Assembly: GCF_963675165.1 (NCBI RefSeq)
Contig: NC_087392.1
Coordinates: 4,423,442-4,487,441 of the forward strand
Origin: Halichondria panicea
Lineage: Eukaryota > Porifera > Demospongiae > Suberitida > Halichondriidae
Direction of reading: 5' to 3'
Length of the DNA: 64,000 bases
In this document: positions 33,044 to 45,692 of the stretch, piece after piece
Position numbering within the stretch: position 1 is the first letter of the stretch
Layout of the letters: each line of letters starts with the position of its first letter
Program-made: the position numbers and the translations under genes
The notes under the pieces: model-generated
The model's input: the letters and a program-made list of their open reading frames with translations, nothing else
The model's database searches: none
Told to the model about the DNA's origin: nothing

Positions 33044-35411
33044 TATGTATATAGAAATTAATGTTGACGGTTGCTATTTTCAATCCTTCCTATAAGATGC
33101 ATCTATAGCATGCAATTGTCACCACCCCACACCAGCCCCGATGTTCCCTGTGGCCACATAGCGACCACCAGTATATACTGAACCCAGTGCACGAGACAGA
33201 GTCTTTGTGACCTGGAATATGTAATAGTGTCTGGTTATAAATACGATACGCTATTTTCGCTTAATTGTATAATGATTAAGTATAATATATATACAGTTTT
33301 GCTATGTTCCAATACATGCAGATGCAGACCCTATATTGTTGTACAAACTGCATGTATTCATTTGGCACACAATTAATAGCTAAGTGTACAAAATTAATAG
33401 CCAAACAACCAAATCATCACAACACACTATACTGCATGTGACAAAACGAGTACTGCAAGCTGCGCTGTGCCTCTTATCATTTTTTCCTGTCAATGTATAA
33501 GTAATTTCAGAGAAAGAGTTGTGTATCTACATGGTATATAGCATTGTGGCTTATACTATAATTATATAACCCAAGAAATGTACTGTTTGGATTGCGGAAT
33601 GCGCATGCGCTAGCTATTATATGCGACGATTTCCAATGGGTCATGTGCTAAGTGCTATGCGCTATATGCGAACTTCGATTGTGTCCTGAGTTCATGCAGG
33701 CATATAAATAGTATAGAGTCCATCCACTATCTAGTCCATAGATATAGATAGTAGGACCGCATCATGGACACTATAATTTTTATGGCCTCACGATGCGGTG
33801 GCTGAGGTGCCGTATCTCCTTCTCCCTATTAACATTATGCATTCGAGGAGCATGCAACTTATGTTGGATGACTATTACACAAGGAAGGGAGAAAAATATA
33901 AACAGCATGGCTATAAATATATACATGTAGTACGCACGTGCAATGTCAATGGTGTGCCTCACCACGTTTAACTAGCTATAGAGCGCTAGCATAGCCAACG
34001 TGAAGGGTAAGCTTTTTAGCTTTTGCTCGCTTTAATTCGACTTTAACATCAAAATCCATTACGGTGAGGCTATATCCATGCTGCAAACACAGCGCCATGG
34101 CATTCAGGTAAACAGACTCAGAATCACACCGGACGACTATAACCTGTGGCCGTGGCTCGGTCTTAGGTTAATAACACCACAAGCTATGTACATACAAGTG
34201 AAGTGATCCATAGGACCTGTCTATAATACTGAAAGTCTAGACATTACTTTCATGGGTGCGCGTGCTGCACCTCATCAGTTTTACTTTGCTTTTCGTTATG
34301 AGGCCTCAACTAAACTTGCTGGTCACATGATACGGCCCACACATCATGGGAAGAAACAGTACGGTATACTCAATATATTGATAGGGAGTAACGTACACAG
34401 CATTGTACACAAGCTCCCTGCTTCTTCGTGCACAGACAACAGGTCAAGTTCCATCTACTCAACTGTACACAAACAGTAACTCAAGTCTATTTGTGTTGAG
34501 TTTGACCTTCATAAAGTTGTCATAACTTTGTCATACAAAAACTTTACTGAAATTCAAAGTTTCATATACCATTGGATTCCTTGTTAAAAAGCGCTTCTAT
34601 CTATATGCTGTAGAGCTGGTAAGATCCAACCAGCTAAAAGTTAGCATTTTCCATGTCGAACTGAGTCCCAGGCAGTCTACTCGTCCACCACATAAAGCAT
34701 AAATGAAGCCATAATTGCCCACATAACTTCCGGGGTTGAACTCAATGCAAATAGACTTTACATCATTCAAAGCCAGTCAACAAGAACACCCACACACCCA
34801 CACACTTTGTACAAATTCGGACATTACATTCACACGAGGTTGAAATTGGGAGCAGCATCTCTGTGATCGGACTCCTTTATAGGATGGCCCTTACAATGCA
34901 GTGTAGGGTGTGGTCAGTGTAGTGGTGTCTCAGGAGTAGGGGGTGGTTGGTGACCTTTCAGCCAAAAGTCTACCATTTCCTTGCTGAGCTCATTACCTGC
35001 ATGTATAGTAGATAGGGAATACTCAGTATATATGTGGTACAAAACGTATAAGGCCACTCCAATTGATACTCTGGTTTCTGGTCCACATCCTGCATCAGAT
35101 TTTATTCTTGGATTTCTATCTCATTATTGGATTTCTATCTCATTATTTCTACTACGCATGCGCAGAATGGTCCATGCAGTACAAAATAGTGTGATAATGA
35201 TATTCATTTGCAAAATAATGAGATTCATAAGATGAAATTGATAATGAGAAAAGCCGCCCGCCCGCATGCAATTAGAAAAACTTCAGGACCAGAAACCAGA
35301 GTGTCACTTGGAGTGGCCTAAGCAATGTAAAGATACAATGAAAATGCCATTGGACTCACTGACTAACATGCACCATACAGCAACTTTCTTATGGCCATAC
35401 ATTCATTTATA

Positions 35412-35482
35412 GTTTTGTTCCTAGGTAACGGCCACCAAATTACAAGCTTTGAAACCATAGTTATTAACGATGCATATCCGCT
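35412..35482 (+). promoter_or_regulatory. Conserved upstream block of kinase-Kelch gene 1, X-box-like
   Basis: TTCCTAGGTAACGG, TTGAAACCATAG and ACGATGCATATCCG occur about 90-150 bp before the ATG. The same series precedes all or most of the five kinase-Kelch copies (see 40012, 48885, 63215 and, weaker, 46715). The first motif resembles an RFX X-box (GTTNCC..GNAAC). Confidence 0.5.
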
Positions 35483-35565
35483 TGACTGCCAAATGCCTAA
35501 CACACCCAACAAAAACCATGCATAGCTTACACTTTGCACCTTATTTTGCTAACAGGTGAATAGCT

Positions 35566-37732
35566 ATGGCTGAGAGACAAGACAATGAACAAGAGTACAT
35601 ATTCAGAAATGTTCAACTCTTCAAGAATGATACCCTTGGTACTGGCTCCTATGGGGCAGTGTGTAAAGCAAAGTGTGACCAGCTACTCTGTGCTGCCAAG
35701 CTACTCTATCCAGTGCTCTTCCAAATGACTGTTCCAGATCCTGGCAAAGAACATAGACACCCGTTTAGAAGATTTGAAACTGAGTGTGCATTTCTAAGTC
35801 GTATCAACCACCCCAACATTGTACAGTACTTGGGGACCTATCGCGATCCCGACACAAATGCACCAGTTCTTCTCATGGAGCTCATGGACGAGAGTCTGAC
35901 ACACTTCTTAGAGTCATCACCTGGAGACCTTCCCTACCACATCCAGGTCAACCTCTCCCATGACATAGCTCAAGCACTTGCCTTTCTCCACTCCAATGGG
36001 ATCATCCATCGTGACCTCTCAAGCAACAATGTCCTACTCATTGCAGGCAGTCGACACCGATTTCGGAATGTCTAAATTCAGGGACATAAACGTCACCCGA
36101 CTAGCCACAATGACCACATGCCCGGGAACACCAGCCTTCATGTCTCCCGAGGCACTAAACCAACCACCAGTGTACACAGAGAAACTAGACAACTTCTCAT
36201 TTGGTGTGCTTCTAGTTCAGACTACAACCCGACAGTTTCTAAAGCCAACAGATCCATTTGAGAATATTCAAGTTCCCAATCCACGAAATCCAGGTGGCAT
36301 AGTTGAAGCTAAATTGCCGATTCCAGAACTAGAAAGACGCCAAGCTCATATGAGCCTGATTGAGCCCACCCACCCTCTACTGCCGATTGCTCGTCACTGC
36401 CTCAAAGACAGAGATGTTGAACGACTATCTTCCCAACAGCTTTGTCAAACACTGAATGCTCTCAAGAGGACACCACGGTACCAGGAAAGCTCCCAACAAG
36501 ACCTGCACCAGATACTCAGAGAGAAAGATGAACAACTACAAAACATTATCACAGAAAAAGATGAGCAAATTGCAGAAAAAGTCACACAGCTACAAACAAA
36601 TGAACAGATTATAGCAGAAAATCAAGAGACGATTACACAAAACAATGAACAGTTAAAAACAAAGGACACTGAAATCCAAACTCTTCAACATGAGGTTGAA
36701 GCCAGGAAGAGACAGCTGAGGAGACTCAACCAAGAGTTGCAATCAAGTGAGGAGAACACTGCTGCCCTCCAACAAGCCATCGATCAACGAGACAGAGAAG
36801 TCACTCAACTGAGACAAACGTTGGCAAGTAAGAATGAGGAATCTCACGATCTATCGACTTGAATGCACCGAGTCGCACTGCAAGAAGAGCAAGCTACACT
36901 AATGCCACCTATTATACAATAGAGTCACTACCGGATGCACCTGTTGGTATGTGGTATGGATCATCAGCCGTGATTGGAGACAAGGCATACTTTAGTCCAT
37001 ATGGAAGTAAAACTGTTTATATGTTTAGCAACAATCAGTGGCATAAGTTACCACAACGCCCTAACAAGTGCTTCACTATCGTCAGTGTCGATGAGATACT
37101 CACAACTGTGGGGGGGCACACGTCTCTATAGTAACAAACTCTACAGCTACATGAACAACAAATGGGTCGAACGTTTCCCTCCCATGCCAACCAAACGGTC
37201 GACACCTGGAGCTGTGTACGCTAACAACACACTTGTAGTGGCTGGGGGAGTTTGTGATTATAACAATGTTAATACAGTCGAAGTATTAAACACTGCTAAC
37301 AGGCAATGGTCTATTGTTAGCTCACTACCTATGCCAACCGATGACCCATCAACAACGATCTGTGGAGACTATGTGTACATGCACCCACGAGCTGAGGATG
37401 CTCAAAAGAAGTATTCAGTGCACAAATGCTCATTAAGACAACTAACTCAGTCCCAGCCAAGCTCAGCTATATGGGAGGAGATTGCCCCTTTGCCAGTTCG
37501 CTATTCCTCTCTTGTTACCATCAATGGCCACCTGCTGGCAGTGGGTGGGCTGGACTCCAATAGAGATAACACTAAGGACATATATCAGTACAACGAGACA
37601 TCATGGATTGTTATTAGTCAAATGTCAACACTTCGATATGCATGCTCCACTGCTGCCCTCCCTGGGAACAAATTGATGGTAGTGGGTGGAGTTGGTGCAC
37701 TAACAAAATGTGAAATAGTTACTTTTAAATAG
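35566..37732 (+). pseudogene. Kinase / coiled-coil / Kelch gene copy 1, broken
   Basis: The family plan is kinase, coiled coil, Kelch repeats. Compared with the open copies, eight bases (GCCAAAGT) are missing just before DFG at about 36051, shifting the frame; a CGA-to-TGA change ends the coiled coil at 36860-36862; and a further shift lies in the Kelch part near 37110-37125. HRDLSSNNVLL is intact before the first break. The Kelch part (GAVYANNTLVVAGG...) is well preserved. No functional protein is expected. It forms a tandem pair with the copy at 40188, including the upstream sequence. Confidence 0.85.
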
Positions 37733-37854
37733 TGACTAATTTGTTTATTGTAATACGCATACAACATGCATTATGTAAAATATTAAATTTTGACAATAAT
37801 TATTGCAAATCACCGTGACAGCAGACAGCATTGAAGCAGACAATAAGTAAATCC

Positions 37855-38331
37855 GACTAGAAAAACATTTGTAATGTGAAAAATTGCTAGGATTGGCCAG
37901 GGGAACCACAAAAAAGTGTGGAAACAAGAAATCAGACGAGAGCATAACTCCAATCCGTTACAACGTCAATCACATGTACTTGTAGTTTTCCATTTTTTCC
38001 CGGCCAATATACCACGCTGGTGGGGGTGATAACCAATCCCTATATATATTTATTATACATCCATTGTGCGGGCATAATTATAATCATGATGATTTGTGAT
38101 GAATTGATGTTCCTAATACATGCAGTGTTGAGCACAGGTACACACAGTCCATCCATGCGTAGTAACATGCATGGACCGTACTGGTGACCTGCATGGAATG
38201 ATGTGGTGGATGGAAGCTGGTAGATGGATCTGGAACACAGTCTATACTATGTATTGTACATGTTCATGACGTTGTAACGGATTGGAGTTATGCTCTCGTC
38301 TGATTTCTTGTTTCCACGCTTTTTTGTGGTT
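37855..38331 (-). repeat. R2 inverted-repeat element, right end truncated
   Basis: The left end ATCCGACTAGAAAAACATTT and the block AACTCCAATCCGTTACAACG recur inverted at 38268-38331, where the match to the complete copy (54336-54876) stops within GTGGTT. The interior also matches that copy in inverse orientation. Confidence 0.75.
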
Positions 38332-38790
38332 CTCTGCCTCGTGGAAGCAATCGCAAATCTGAAGAAGCGCTTTGTAATCCAGGTTGTAGTCGTTTGGAAA
38401 CCCTGTGCAGGATGTCCTGGAGATGGCTGTACTTGGAGCAAATGCTGGGCAAGAAACTTACTTACTTACTTACTCACTTACTTACTTACTTACTTACTTA
38501 TAGTCAGTCAGACAAAGAGCGGTGAAACGTCGAAATAGTACAATTTTTAAAATGACAATATTCATTCATTAAAATGTTCATGGATTATCAAATGAGAGAT
38601 GCAAAGAGAGAAAAGGCTAAATAAACTATCTGTCTAGCCAGTTCCTTGATGTGGCCTTTCCCTGCAGAGATAGAACAGTTTGAACATGAGTCAAAATAAT
38701 TGAAATATTGCTAAACACGGGCAAACCCACTGCCAATCCTATGTAAAACCTATTGATTTGGTCAGCCTTAATCAAATGAAAGGTAATTGG
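38331..38790. repeat. R3 repeat with (TTAC)n run, inverted copy at 53545-53955
   Basis: The run of TTAC units (38456-38502) is flanked by GGTGAAACGTCGAAATAGT and AGAAGCGCTTTGTAATCCAG. The whole segment matches the inverse of 53545-53955. Both copies adjoin an R2 element or part of one, so R2 and R3 may be parts of one larger unit. Confidence 0.65.
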
Positions 38791-38924
38791 CAATTGACAC
38801 GCAGTTCCTAGAACATTGGGCGAACTATAAATATAAACTTAGATTAGTCAAATCGTTGTAAATAAACAAATTTATCAGTTGTATACAGTAGGTTAATTAC
38901 TTCAACTGAACGAGCAGTACACTC

Positions 38925-39290
38925 AGTAAACTAGAGCACTGAAGTGCTAACCCTCGGTTGTTGACATGAATAGATCTATAAAACCAGGAGTGTTCAGTTA
39001 TGTCTCTATAGCAACAAACTACTTTTAATAGAGACCGGTAAAAGATCACTTCAGCTGCAAATATGTAGATCTACCTTGAACAAAGGTCGCCAACGTGCAA
39101 ATTCAAGCTTCTTAGCTTTGCTCGCGTTTATACGACAACGAAGCTTTAACATCGAAATCTGCCACTTTTAAACTAATAACTTGTTGTGTGAAGACTATCC
39201 ATGCTGCAAACGCAGTGCCATGGCATCCAGGTGAGTAGACTCAGAATCACACCAGACGACTACTATAACCTGTGGCCGCGGCTCGGCCTT
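38925..39290 (-). repeat. R1-type repeat, inverted
   Basis: It carries the inverted R1 signatures (TAACTTGTTGTGTG, CTGCAAACGCAGTGCCATGG, ACAACGAAGCTTTAA) and the neighbouring GTGCTAACCCTCGG and GGCCGCGGCTCGGCC blocks seen near 12600-13460. Confidence 0.6.
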
Positions 39291-40011
39291 GGGTTACACA
39301 AGCTATGTACATACAAGTGAAGTGATCCATGCATAGGATCTATCTGAAAGTCTAGATAATTATTACTTTCAAGGGTGTGTGTATACTGTACCTCATCAGT
39401 ATCACTTTAATTTGCTCTTCGTTATGAGGCCTCCACTAAACTTGCTGGTCACATGATACTCCCCGCCTCACACATCATGAGTGCTGGAAAGAAACAGTAC
39501 GGTATACTCAATATATTGATAGGGAGTAACTTACACAGCATTGTACACAAGCTCCCTGCTTCTTCTTGCACAGGCAACAGGTCAAGTTCCATGTACTCCT
39601 CAACTGTACACAAACAGTATAACTACATCATTCAAAGCCAGTCAACAGGAACACCCACACACCCACACACCTTGTACAAATTCGGACATTACATTCACAC
39701 GATGTTGAATTGGGAGCAGCATCTCTGTGACTGGATATGACCCTTACAATGCAGTGTAGGGTGTGGTCAGTGTAGTGGTCTCAGGAGTAGGGGGTGGTTG
39801 GTGACCTTTCAGCCAAACGTCTACCGTCATGTCCATTTCCTTGATATTCCCTATCTACCTGTATAGTAGATAGGGAATACTGCAGTATGTGGTACAAAAC
39901 GTATAAGCAATGTAAAGATACACAATACACAATGAAAATTAAGTCATTGGACTCACTGAAATAACCTACTACACCATACAGCAACCTTCTTATCGCCATA
40001 CATTCATTTAT

Positions 40012-40100
40012 AGTTTTGTTCCTAGGTAACGGCCACGAATAATTTATAAGGCTTTGAAACCATAGTTATAACGATGCACATTCCGACAAGACTGACAAAT
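40012..40100 (+). promoter_or_regulatory. Conserved upstream block of kinase-Kelch gene 2, X-box-like
   Basis: TTCCTAGGTAACGGCCAC, TTTGAAACCATAG and ACGATGCACATTCCG occur in the same order and distance from the ATG as in the other copies. Confidence 0.5.
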
Positions 40101-40187
40101 GACAAATGACAAATGCGTATAACACACCCAACAAAAACCATGCATAGTTTAAACTGTACACCTTATTTTGCTAACAGGTGAATAGCT

Positions 40188-42515
40188 ATGGCTGAGAGAC
40201 AAGACAATGAACAAGAGTACATATTCAGAAATGTGCAACTCTTCAAGAATGATACCCTTGGTACTGGCTCCTATGGGGCGGTGTGCAAAGCCAAGTGTGA
40301 CCAGCTACTCTGTGCTGCCAAGCTACTCTATCCAGTGTTCTTCCAAATAGCCGTTCCAGATCCTGGCAAAGAACATAGACGTCTATTTATAAGATTCGAA
40401 ACAGAGTGTGCATTTCTGAGTCATATTAACCACCCCAACATTGTACAGTACTTGGGGACCTATCGCGATCCCGACACAAATGCACCAGTTCTTCTCATGG
40501 AGCTCATGGACAAGAGTCTGACACACTTCCTGGAATCATCACCTGGAGATATTCCCTATCACATCCAAGTCAACCTCTCCTATGACATAGCTCAAGCACT
40601 TGCCTTCCTCCACTCCAACGAGATCATCCATCGCGACCTCTCCAGCAACAATGTCCTACTCATTGCAGGCACTCGAGCCAAAGTCACCGATTTCGGAATG
40701 TCCAAATTGAGGGACATAAACGTCACCCGACTAGCCACAATGACTACATGCCCGGGAACACCAGCCTTAATGTCTCCTGAGGCACTAAACGAACCACCAG
40801 TGTACACAGAGAAACTAGACAACTTCTCATTTGGTGTGCTTCTAGTTCAGACCATAACACGGCAGTTTCCAAATCCAACCGATCCATTTAAATCAAGAGA
40901 ACTGGTTGATCCACAATTTCCAAATCAAGCAATTCAAGCTAACGTTCCAGTGCCCGAGATAGAGAGAAAACAAGCCCACATCAGCTTGATTGAGCCCACC
41001 CACCCTCTACTGCCGATTGCTCGTCACTGCCTCAAAGACAGAGATGTTGAACGACCATCTTCCCGACAGCTGTGCCAAACACTGGAAGCTCTCAAAAAGA
41101 CGGCCAGGTACCAGGAAAGCTCCCAACAAGGCTTGCACCAGATTATCAGGGAGAAAGATCAACAGTTACAAGCAAATCAATAGATGGTGACACAAAAAAA
41201 TGAGCAGTTACATATGTCCATCGAAATTCAAACCCTTCAACATGAGGCTGAAACCAGGGAGAGACAGCTAAGGCGATCCAACCAAGAGTTGCAATCCAGT
41301 GAGGAGAATACTGCTGCCCTCCAACAATCCATCGATCAACGAGACAGAGAAGTGACTCAACTGAGACAAACTTTGGCTAGTAAGAACGAGGAAATTGAGG
41401 ATCTATCGACTCGAATGCATCAATTGGCGCTGCAAGACGGGAGACAACTAAGGAGACTCAACCAAGAGTTGCAATCTAGTCAAGAGAACACTGCTGCCCT
41501 CCAACAAGCCATCGATCAACGAGACAGAGAAGTGACTGAACTGAGACCAACGCTGGCAAGCAAACATGAAGAAATTGATGATATATCGACTCGAACACAC
41601 CAATTTGCACTGCAAGACGGGAGACAAGCTCAAGCTACACCAATTGCAATAGTAAGGTGGGAAACACAACCTGATGCACCTGTTGATATGGGATATGGAT
41701 CATCAGCCGTAGTTGGAGACAAGGTATACATCACGTCGTGTGAAAGTGAAACTAGATCTATTTATGAGTTCAGCAACAATCAGTGGCACAAGTTACAACG
41801 TTGTCGAAATAGTAAATTCACTATTGTCAGTGTTGACAATATACTCACAACCGTAGGGGGAAAGTCAGGTACACAAAGCTATAGTAACAAACTCTACAGC
41901 TATGTTACCAACAAATGGGTGAAACATTTCCCTCCCATGCCAACCAGACGAAGGGGACCTGGAGCTGTGTACGCTAACAACACACTTGTAGTGGCTGGGG
42001 GGTTTTATGACACGAATTGGTTAACTGTTGTCGAGATAATGAACACTGCGAATAGGCAATGGTCTACTGTTAGTTCTCTTCCTGTGCCAATCGAGCACCC
42101 ATCATCAACGATCTGTGGAGACTATGTGTACATACAACCACGAACTAGTGATGATAAAGAGAAGTATTCAGTGTACAAATGCTCATTAAGACAACTAACT
42201 CAGTCCCAGCCAAGCTCAGCTATATGGGAGAAGATTTCCCCTTTGCCAGTTAGCAACTCCTCTCTTGTTGCTATCAATGGCCACCTCCTGGCAGTGGGTG
42301 GAGTTGACTCCAATCAAGATAGATCTAAGGACATATACAAATACAAAACGATACTATGGACTGTCTACCAATACAAAACGATACTATGGACTGTCATTAG
42401 TCAAATGTCAACACCTCGATATGCATGCCTCACTGCTGTCCTCCCTGGGAACAAACTAATGGTGGCGGGAGGATATGATACACAGAGAAAATGTGAAATA
42501 GCTACTTTTGTATAG
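40188..42515 (+). pseudogene. Kinase / coiled-coil / Kelch gene copy 2, one in-frame stop
   Basis: A single frame runs from MAERQDNEQEY to the final TAG, interrupted only by a TAG at 41181-41183 early in the coiled coil. Before it lies a whole kinase domain (LGTGSYGAV, HRDLSSNNVLL, DFGMSK, GTPALMSPEAL). After it, a coiled-coil block of about 55-60 residues (RQLRR.NQELQSS.ENTAALQ...) is tandemly doubled, and a ten-residue Kelch segment (YKTILWTV) is also doubled near 42344-42403. The protein would be a free kinase unless the stop is read through or absent in other individuals. The two duplications show ongoing repeat slippage. Confidence 0.85.
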
Positions 42516-44768
42516 TGTCATAAACTTGTTTGTGTCTTATTGTAGTTAGTATGTGCAAACGTAATCCTGTAGACACACAAAACATCAATTGTTACGATTT
42601 ATCATGTACTTCAGAATGCCAGTATTTTGTAATTATTGCACTCTAGTATGCACACAAGTGTGCATGGTACGAAAGGAAACTGTCTGGTTTCCAGGCAACA
42701 AAGTACATTGGAATGCTTGCCACAAATCTAATTATTGGCACTTATAGTACCGTATAGCTATTTGGCTCCAGAGCCCTCAGCAGAAATTGTTGTGGGAGCT
42801 AATAACCTCACCCACCAATAGCTTTGCATGTGAAACACACCGGTGCATGGGAGTTTATCCCAGTTATAATTTTTTGCCTTAACTGCTCTGCCCTCAAAAA
42901 AAGCGAAATTTTGCAAATTTCCCACTATTATTATTACTAATTCATATTACTGGAGTACGCTCATCTAGTGTATAGATATGTTATGTATAATTCACATAGA
43001 TCCCAATTTTAGAAGTATTCTCATCACCTCGATCTAATCATGTAAGCCTCCCTGAGTCTAACAGGTATGTATGCTACACAATCTCCGGCTAGTGCTATTG
43101 TTAGCATGCATCATTTAATGAAGGACACAATATTTTGGTCACTCCGGTAGGTTGGATTAAATTGCAATTGATTTTACAGCAGATGCACAACAGCAGCAGC
43201 TAGATAAATCTTTTCAACCTGACCTAGTGCTGGGGTTCTGACCAAAGTTTGTTCCAGCCGTTTCTCACAACCGCTTCCTCAGGCCAAATTAATTAACAGA
43301 GTAAGAAACTAGTATTGCCTGTTTGATACAAATAGTCTTGTAGCACATAATAAAAGTGTTGAGTTTTATGCTTGGAAAATGCTCATACTATAGATGTGTT
43401 GCAAAGATTCTGCAAACACCTGTCTATACAGACCACTATAGCTACTTACTACATTGTACTAGATCTATATTATGCCTTAACAAGAAACTGGTGGGCACTC
43501 ATAATTGCATGCCATGTAATCAGCATGCATGCGGAGCACTCATAATTCCAGCATGCATGCAGAGCATGTTTGGAGCGAGCGTGCACGAATTGTGTATCTG
43601 ATTTCAATGCTAGCCATTCGCTAAGTATTCCAAAGAACTGCCTAACAGGAAGAGCAAGGTTATCACAACAATTCTCTGGACCCAAGTACAAGAAAGCATT
43701 TGAGTCCGTATAGTGTGTATAAAGTGTAATTGCATCATAAATGTGGCCCACGCAGTTGTACACTGGTTATAGCAGCAACCATGCACTGCATGTGTACAGA
43801 TTCAGGAGTTCTACTACCCTGCTCGGTGGTGGTGGTGGTCAGTACTATATAATTATTATAACACCTGTATTAGGCAAAAATATCCCACCTCCTCGGCCTA
43901 GTTTACCACATGTAAGCAAGTTCTATATTCTTTCTGTATAATTGTTATTTGGGGGGTCGCTAAATTCTAGGACCTTTATTGCCCTGAGTCCTAGGATAGT
44001 GCATCAAGCTGGCTAACTGTCTTGTCAATTGAGCTAAAACTTTGGCTTTACACTCCACAAAAGAGTGTTTAACCCACGTGCCCCTTCAAATCGCCCCGTG
44101 GTTCCAACTTTAGCTTTATATAGGTACAATGTGTGCATCTGCTGTGAGCATTTCTGTACACAACTGCATGCTATAATTATAGATACCTCATCTCCTGATT
44201 TCATGCATGCACACAACAGTGATTCTGTTCACTCAATGCCTCAGTTATAGTTGTATATAATTCTCTACGATATACGCATTGCTATATGCGAGCATAGTGA
44301 CTCAGCTGAACGTTCCATTTAAGTAGATTCAAGTGCTCATTGATGACGCGTGCATGTCCAATCTCCTCTGTACCGTTAATTAGGGTGAGCAAAGCAACCG
44401 AGTCCCTACCTATCTAGTGCAGGTTAGAGCAGTTCAAGAAAGACTGCCTTGTTAGATGAGCTGGTCTATCATCCTGCATGCTGGTTCCTGGGCTGGAGCT
44501 ATCACCATTGTAAAGCATGCAGGCAGGAGCCTAACACAAACATTCACCATCTCTAAGTGAGCACAAACAAGGATCGCTTAATTAGTTACTGCTAAAGTCA
44601 GAAACGAATTTATTGAAACGATCATAATCATAGTATCTAATGTCTAGAATTGACATGCTAACACATGCACTGGTCTGGTCGACCCTGTGACAACGATCCT
44701 TGGCCTGCTTGTTATTGTAGGGGTAAAGTCTATATAATTATCATATGGATAATGACCACATTGATGTC

Positions 44769-45087
44769 ATCAAGAGTTCATTAGGAAGAGTACGCAACTC
44801 CACTTAAAACCATAGTAGGCGTTCCTTCAGTCCTACGTCGCAACCGCATGCTGTTGTATAAACTGTGAAACCAAATTTGCAATGAATAACATAGTGATGA
44901 TTATCACTAATGTTATTCATTTACAACTGCGGTAGGAAAGGCAATGAATAACAGCGTTACTAATTTTATTCATTGCCTTTCCTACTTTTTGCGGTTACAA
45001 CAGCTAGTATCTGTGACGTACGAGTGGAGGAATGCTTTTTGTGCACAGTCTATTGGAGTTGCGTACTCTTCCTAATGAACTCTTGAT
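44769..45087. repeat. Foldback element, 319 bp, relative of 8713-8934
   Basis: The ends ATCAAGAGTTCATTAGGAAG and the inverse form ~34-bp arms, with an inner GCAACTCCA as in 8713-8934. Two further inner hairpins are present (AATGAATAACA...TGTTATTCATT and GGAAAGGCAATGAATAA/TTATTCATTGCCTTTCC). GATGTCAT is found at both borders and may include the target duplication. Confidence 0.72.
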
Positions 45088-45132
45088 GTCATGTATACGT
45101 GTTCCGACTGTCTGCAGTCAAAGGGAGTCAAC

Positions 45133-45184
45133 ACATACGATAACTAAGCACACACACATGTGTGCTTAGTTATCATATGTGTTG
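45133..45184. repeat. Near-perfect 52-bp palindrome
   Basis: ACACATACGATAACTAAGCACAC on the left pairs with GTGTGCTTAGTTATCATATG on the right around a CACATGTG centre. Confidence 0.65.
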
Positions 45185-45692
45185 TAAAGTACCAGCTTTA
45201 TAATGTATTGTAAAGCTGGTATTATTGTATATTATAAGGCTCTACTGTATTGGTAGCCTGCTATAGAACATAATTATATGTAGGCTCCACTGTACATGTA
45301 CACATGTACTCTTGTCAAGTACAAAGTGAGCACCAGCAACTCACTTTTCAGTGAGTGACGAGTGTCTGGCCGTCCAGTATAGGAGGAGGGGGATGGTACA
45401 ATTATACACTTTTGCCATATCATTCCCCCCCTGTACATAGGGAACAAAGAGTGGAGGGGCACACTAATTGGATTCCTTATGATATGGGGAACAATTAAGG
45501 CCCTTACTCATACCCAATTGCAATTTGGCACAACTGCTTCATAATTATGTAATGTAACGTTTAATTGATTTAATAGCATGTACAGTTGTTGCAAGGCTGG
45601 GCAACTCCAAAATTGATATCGCCTGCTGATCAACAAAAATCAAGAACAATCTTAACAATTGTTTTAGCATACTACAAAGAACAAGTTAGGCA

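Larger units (their letters stand above)
32483..35565. other. Host intergenic region with hairpins and repeats
   Basis: No gene is supported. It contains foldbacks at 32752-32827 and 32922-33043, and an inverted partial R1 repeat at about 34010-34145. From about 34200 onward the sequence is shared with the region before the kinase gene at 40188 (about 39300-40187), so it belongs to a segmental duplication. The ORF at 34252-34479 recurs in altered form at 39453-39740 and probably only reflects that duplication. Confidence 0.6.
37733..40187. other. Intergenic region between kinase-Kelch copies 1 and 2, repeat-filled
   Basis: It holds an R2 element (37855-38331), an R3 segment with a (TTAC)n run (38331-38790), R1-type blocks (about 38925-39290) and the duplicated upstream region of the kinase gene from about 39300. 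No independent gene is supported. Confidence 0.6.
42516..45692. other. Intergenic region, no gene recognised
   Basis: Contains a ~319-bp foldback (44769-45087) and a ~52-bp palindrome (45133-45184). ORFs such as 43470-43763 (-) are short and unremarkable. Confidence 0.55.

Noticed and set aside
34252-39740. Conserved small protein encoded before kinase copies 1 and 2 (ORFs at 34252 and 39453)
   Set aside because: Similarity is explained by segmental duplication, and the frames differ in start and end.
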